Part shown: positions 5,732 through 6,912 of the stretch, in pieces | How positions within the stretch are numbered: the stretch's first letter is position 1 | How the letters are laid out: each line of letters begins with the position of its first letter | Assembly: GCA_934538895.1 (NCBI GenBank) | Contig: CAKTCH010000082.1 | Coordinates: forward strand, 1 to 6,912 | DNA length: 6,912 bases | Source: an uncultured Alphaproteobacteria bacterium | Lineage (GTDB): Bacteria; Pseudomonadota; Alphaproteobacteria; Micavibrionales; Micavibrionaceae | Reading direction: 5' to 3' | Notes under the pieces: model-generated | What the model saw: only the letters and a program-made list of their open reading frames with translations | What the model was told of the DNA's origin: nothing | Databases searched by the model: none | Made by a program: the position numbers and the translations under genes

Positions 5732-6664
5732 TCAATATCCTTTAGCGGGATCGACGAGGCCGGGGGGGATTCCTCCGGCTTCCATCGTTTCTATGGCCTT
5801 GCGCAGGGCCTGTGCGCCGGTTTGCGGGACGGTGACGGCGGCGATATGCGGGGTCACATGAATGCGCGGATGATTCCAGAAAGGATGTTCCGCGGGCAGC
5901 GGCTCCTTGCGGAACACGTCGAGCGCGGCATATTGCAGATGGCCTTCCTCCAGCAGCGCGAGCAGATCTTCATCGATCAGTTCCCGGCCCCGTGCCGGAT
6001 TGATAAGGCACGCGCCGCGCGGAAGCCCCGAGAGCGTTTCCCGGTTCAAAATATTTTCGGTCTCGGGCGTCAGCGGCAGCAGGCAAATCAGGATTTCACA
6101 TTCTTTCAGGAACGCTCTGAGCTGGCCGGTGCCATGAAACGTTTCTATCCCCTCTATGATTTTCGCGTTGCGGCTCCAGCCGCGCATCTTGAAGCCGAAC
6201 GGTTTCAGCATGGCGACGCAGCTGTGCGCCAGGTTGCCGAGGCCCATGAAGCCGATGGTGCGCTGATGCGCCGTTTTCGGGATATCGTGACGCCAGTTCT
6301 TCTGCGTTTGCGCGTGCTGCCAGCGGTCATGCTCCCGGTGAAAGCGCAAGACGAAACCCGCCACATATTCGGCCATGCCCTGATTGAGGCCCGGTTCGAT
6401 CATGCGCACCAGTTTTGCGTTCCGGGGGAAGTCGGGATGGTTCATGAAACGATCGACACCGGTGCTTAAGGGCAGGACGGCTTTCAGATTTGGCCACCTG
6501 TCCTTATCACCTTCGAAAAGTTTCCAGCCGACCAGATAATGAACGTCTTCGGGGTTGCCCGTGTCGGGCGCGACGCGAAGATCAAATTTTGTCAGCTCCT
6601 TTTTCAGAGCGGGCAACCAATCGCGTTCATCGTAATCGAATACCGGGCGAAACAGGACGGCCAT
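5732..6664 (-). CDS. ghrA: Glyoxylate/hydroxypyruvate reductase A (D-2-hydroxyacid dehydrogenase)
   Basis: The 310-residue protein aligns by eye along its whole length with E. coli GhrA (312 aa), from MAVLFRPVFD at the N-terminus to VDPAKGY at the C-terminus. It should reduce glyoxylate to glycolate and hydroxypyruvate to D-glycerate with NADPH or NADH in the cytosol. The catalytic triad is present: R225 in NPARGR, E254 in FRKEPLP, and H273 in TPHIAA. W47 corresponds to the active-site-region tryptophan of GhrA. The Rossmann motif reads GLGNLA (141-146), with alanine replacing the third glycine, a mild deviation. Two adjacent ATGs exist (6667 and 6664). AGGAGG at 6674-6669 is 1 nt from the first and 4 nt from the second, and alignment to GhrA also fits the second, so 6664 is used. 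The stop of the upstream SURF1 gene overlaps this start, indicating coupled translation. Preference between glyoxylate and hydroxypyruvate cannot be judged. Confidence 0.9.
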   Translation of the reverse strand: MAVLFRPVFDYDERDWLPALKKELTKFDLRVAPDTGNPEDVHYLVGWKLFEGDKDRWPNLKAVLPLSTGVDRFMNHPDFPRNAKLVRMIEPGLNQGMAEYVAGFVLRFHREHDRWQHAQTQKNWRHDIPKTAHQRTIGFMGLGNLAHSCVAMLKPFGFKMRGWSRNAKIIEGIETFHGTGQLRAFLKECEILICLLPLTPETENILNRETLSGLPRGACLINPARGRELIDEDLLALLEEGHLQYAALDVFRKEPLPAEHPFWNHPRIHVTPHIAAVTVPQTGAQALRKAIETMEAGGIPPGLVDPAKGY

Positions 6665-6912
6665 CATTCCTCCTTTATGCGGCGCGCGGGCCAGAAAGCG
6701 TAAAACAACGGCAGGCCCGCGAAGATCGCGGCCATGGCGAACCAGAACACGGCATATTGCAGATGATTGTTCCGCAGCATGACGCGGTTTTGCGTCATCA
6801 CCGGATACATCCCTTCCGGTTCAGGTTCCTGCGTTTCGGCGTAGAACACCGTGTCGGGGAAGTCCGGCATGTTGACGGCAAGGGCGATATCGTGCGAATC
6901 GACGCTGTACCA
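6664..6912 (-). CDS. SURF1 family cytochrome c oxidase assembly protein, C-terminal part
   Basis: The reading frame enters from the right edge (first visible residues WYSVDSHDIAL) and stops at TGA 6666-6664, giving 82 residues. SURF1/Shy1 proteins sit in the inner membrane and help insert heme a into cytochrome c oxidase. The fragment shows the family's closing pattern: a WYSVD segment, a periplasmic stretch of acidic and proline residues (ETQEPEPEG), the signature NHLQYAVFWF, then the second transmembrane helix (about the last 30 residues) and a short basic cytosolic tail, WPARRIKEE. An internal ATG at 6870 lies inside the family domain and is not the true start. About two thirds of the protein (typical length 230-250) lies outside the window. 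In alphaproteobacteria this gene is commonly found with cytochrome oxidase genes, so cta-type genes may lie to the right. It is followed by ghrA with a 1-nt overlap. Confidence 0.87.
   Translation of the reverse strand, partial: WYSVDSHDIALAVNMPDFPDTVFYAETQEPEPEGMYPVMTQNRVMLRNNHLQYAVFWFAMAAIFAGLPLFYAFWPARRIKEE
6669..6674 (-). promoter_or_regulatory. Strong Shine-Dalgarno of ghrA inside the end of the SURF1 gene
   Basis: On the minus strand AGGAGG occupies 6674-6669, within the last codons of the SURF1 gene. Its spacing is too tight for ATG 6667 (1 nt) but workable for ATG 6664 (4 nt). It fixes the ghrA start and supports translation of both genes from one message. Confidence 0.7.

Noticed and set aside
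5759..5779. GCCGG...CCGGC inverted repeat just past the M23 gene, as a terminator
   Set aside because: It lies inside ghrA coding sequence (Gly-Pro-rich codons near the C-terminus) and is not followed by a T-run.
5822..6469. Plus-strand open frame of 215 codons opposite ghrA
   Set aside because: ghrA is supported along its full length by catalytic residues and similarity to E. coli GhrA; the opposite frame has no domain or ribosome binding site.

Overview
The window looks like an ordinary chromosomal stretch of an alphaproteobacterium. The evidence is an invasion-associated-locus-B (IalB) type periplasmic protein, a SURF1 cytochrome oxidase assembly factor, an acetoacetyl-CoA synthetase of the type used in polyhydroxybutyrate/ketone-body metabolism, and GC-rich coding sequence. 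The lineage below class cannot be settled from this sequence alone.

Layout. (1) Positions 1-522 (+) hold the C-terminal quarter of acetoacetyl-CoA synthetase; its start lies off the left edge. (2) Positions 523-1492 form a comparatively AT-rich island. It carries one orphan gene (597-1367, +) for a putative cytosolic zinc metallopeptidase with an HEMAH motif, preceded by a perfect TTGACA box placed so that the transcript may be leaderless. (3) Positions 1493-3238 (+) are a probable two-gene operon: a class I PLP-dependent aminotransferase and, 9 nt later, a short SpoU/TrmH-type RNA 2'-O-methyltransferase. (4) Positions 3341-3856 (+) encode an exported IalB-family protein. (5) Positions 3857-4140 are a gene-free, AT-rich leader region with small inverted repeats. 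(6) Positions 4141-5727 (+) encode a membrane-anchored M23 (LytM) peptidoglycan endopeptidase of the MepM/ShyA/Csd3 architecture with a complete active site. (7) On the minus strand, convergent with it and separated by only 4 nt, are ghrA (glyoxylate/hydroxypyruvate reductase, 5732-6664) and, overlapping it by 1 nt, the C-terminal end of a SURF1 gene that runs off the right edge.

The genes do not form one pathway. They are short transcription units for central metabolism (AacS, aminotransferase, GhrA), RNA modification (SpoU), envelope biology (IalB, M23) and respiratory-chain assembly (SURF1). I see no CRISPR array, insertion sequence, tRNA, rRNA, toxin-antitoxin pair or clear defence system. 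The least explained parts are the orphan metallopeptidase with its promoter and AT-rich surroundings, and the leader of the M23 gene, which has no recognisable Shine-Dalgarno. I found no convincing new multi-gene system.
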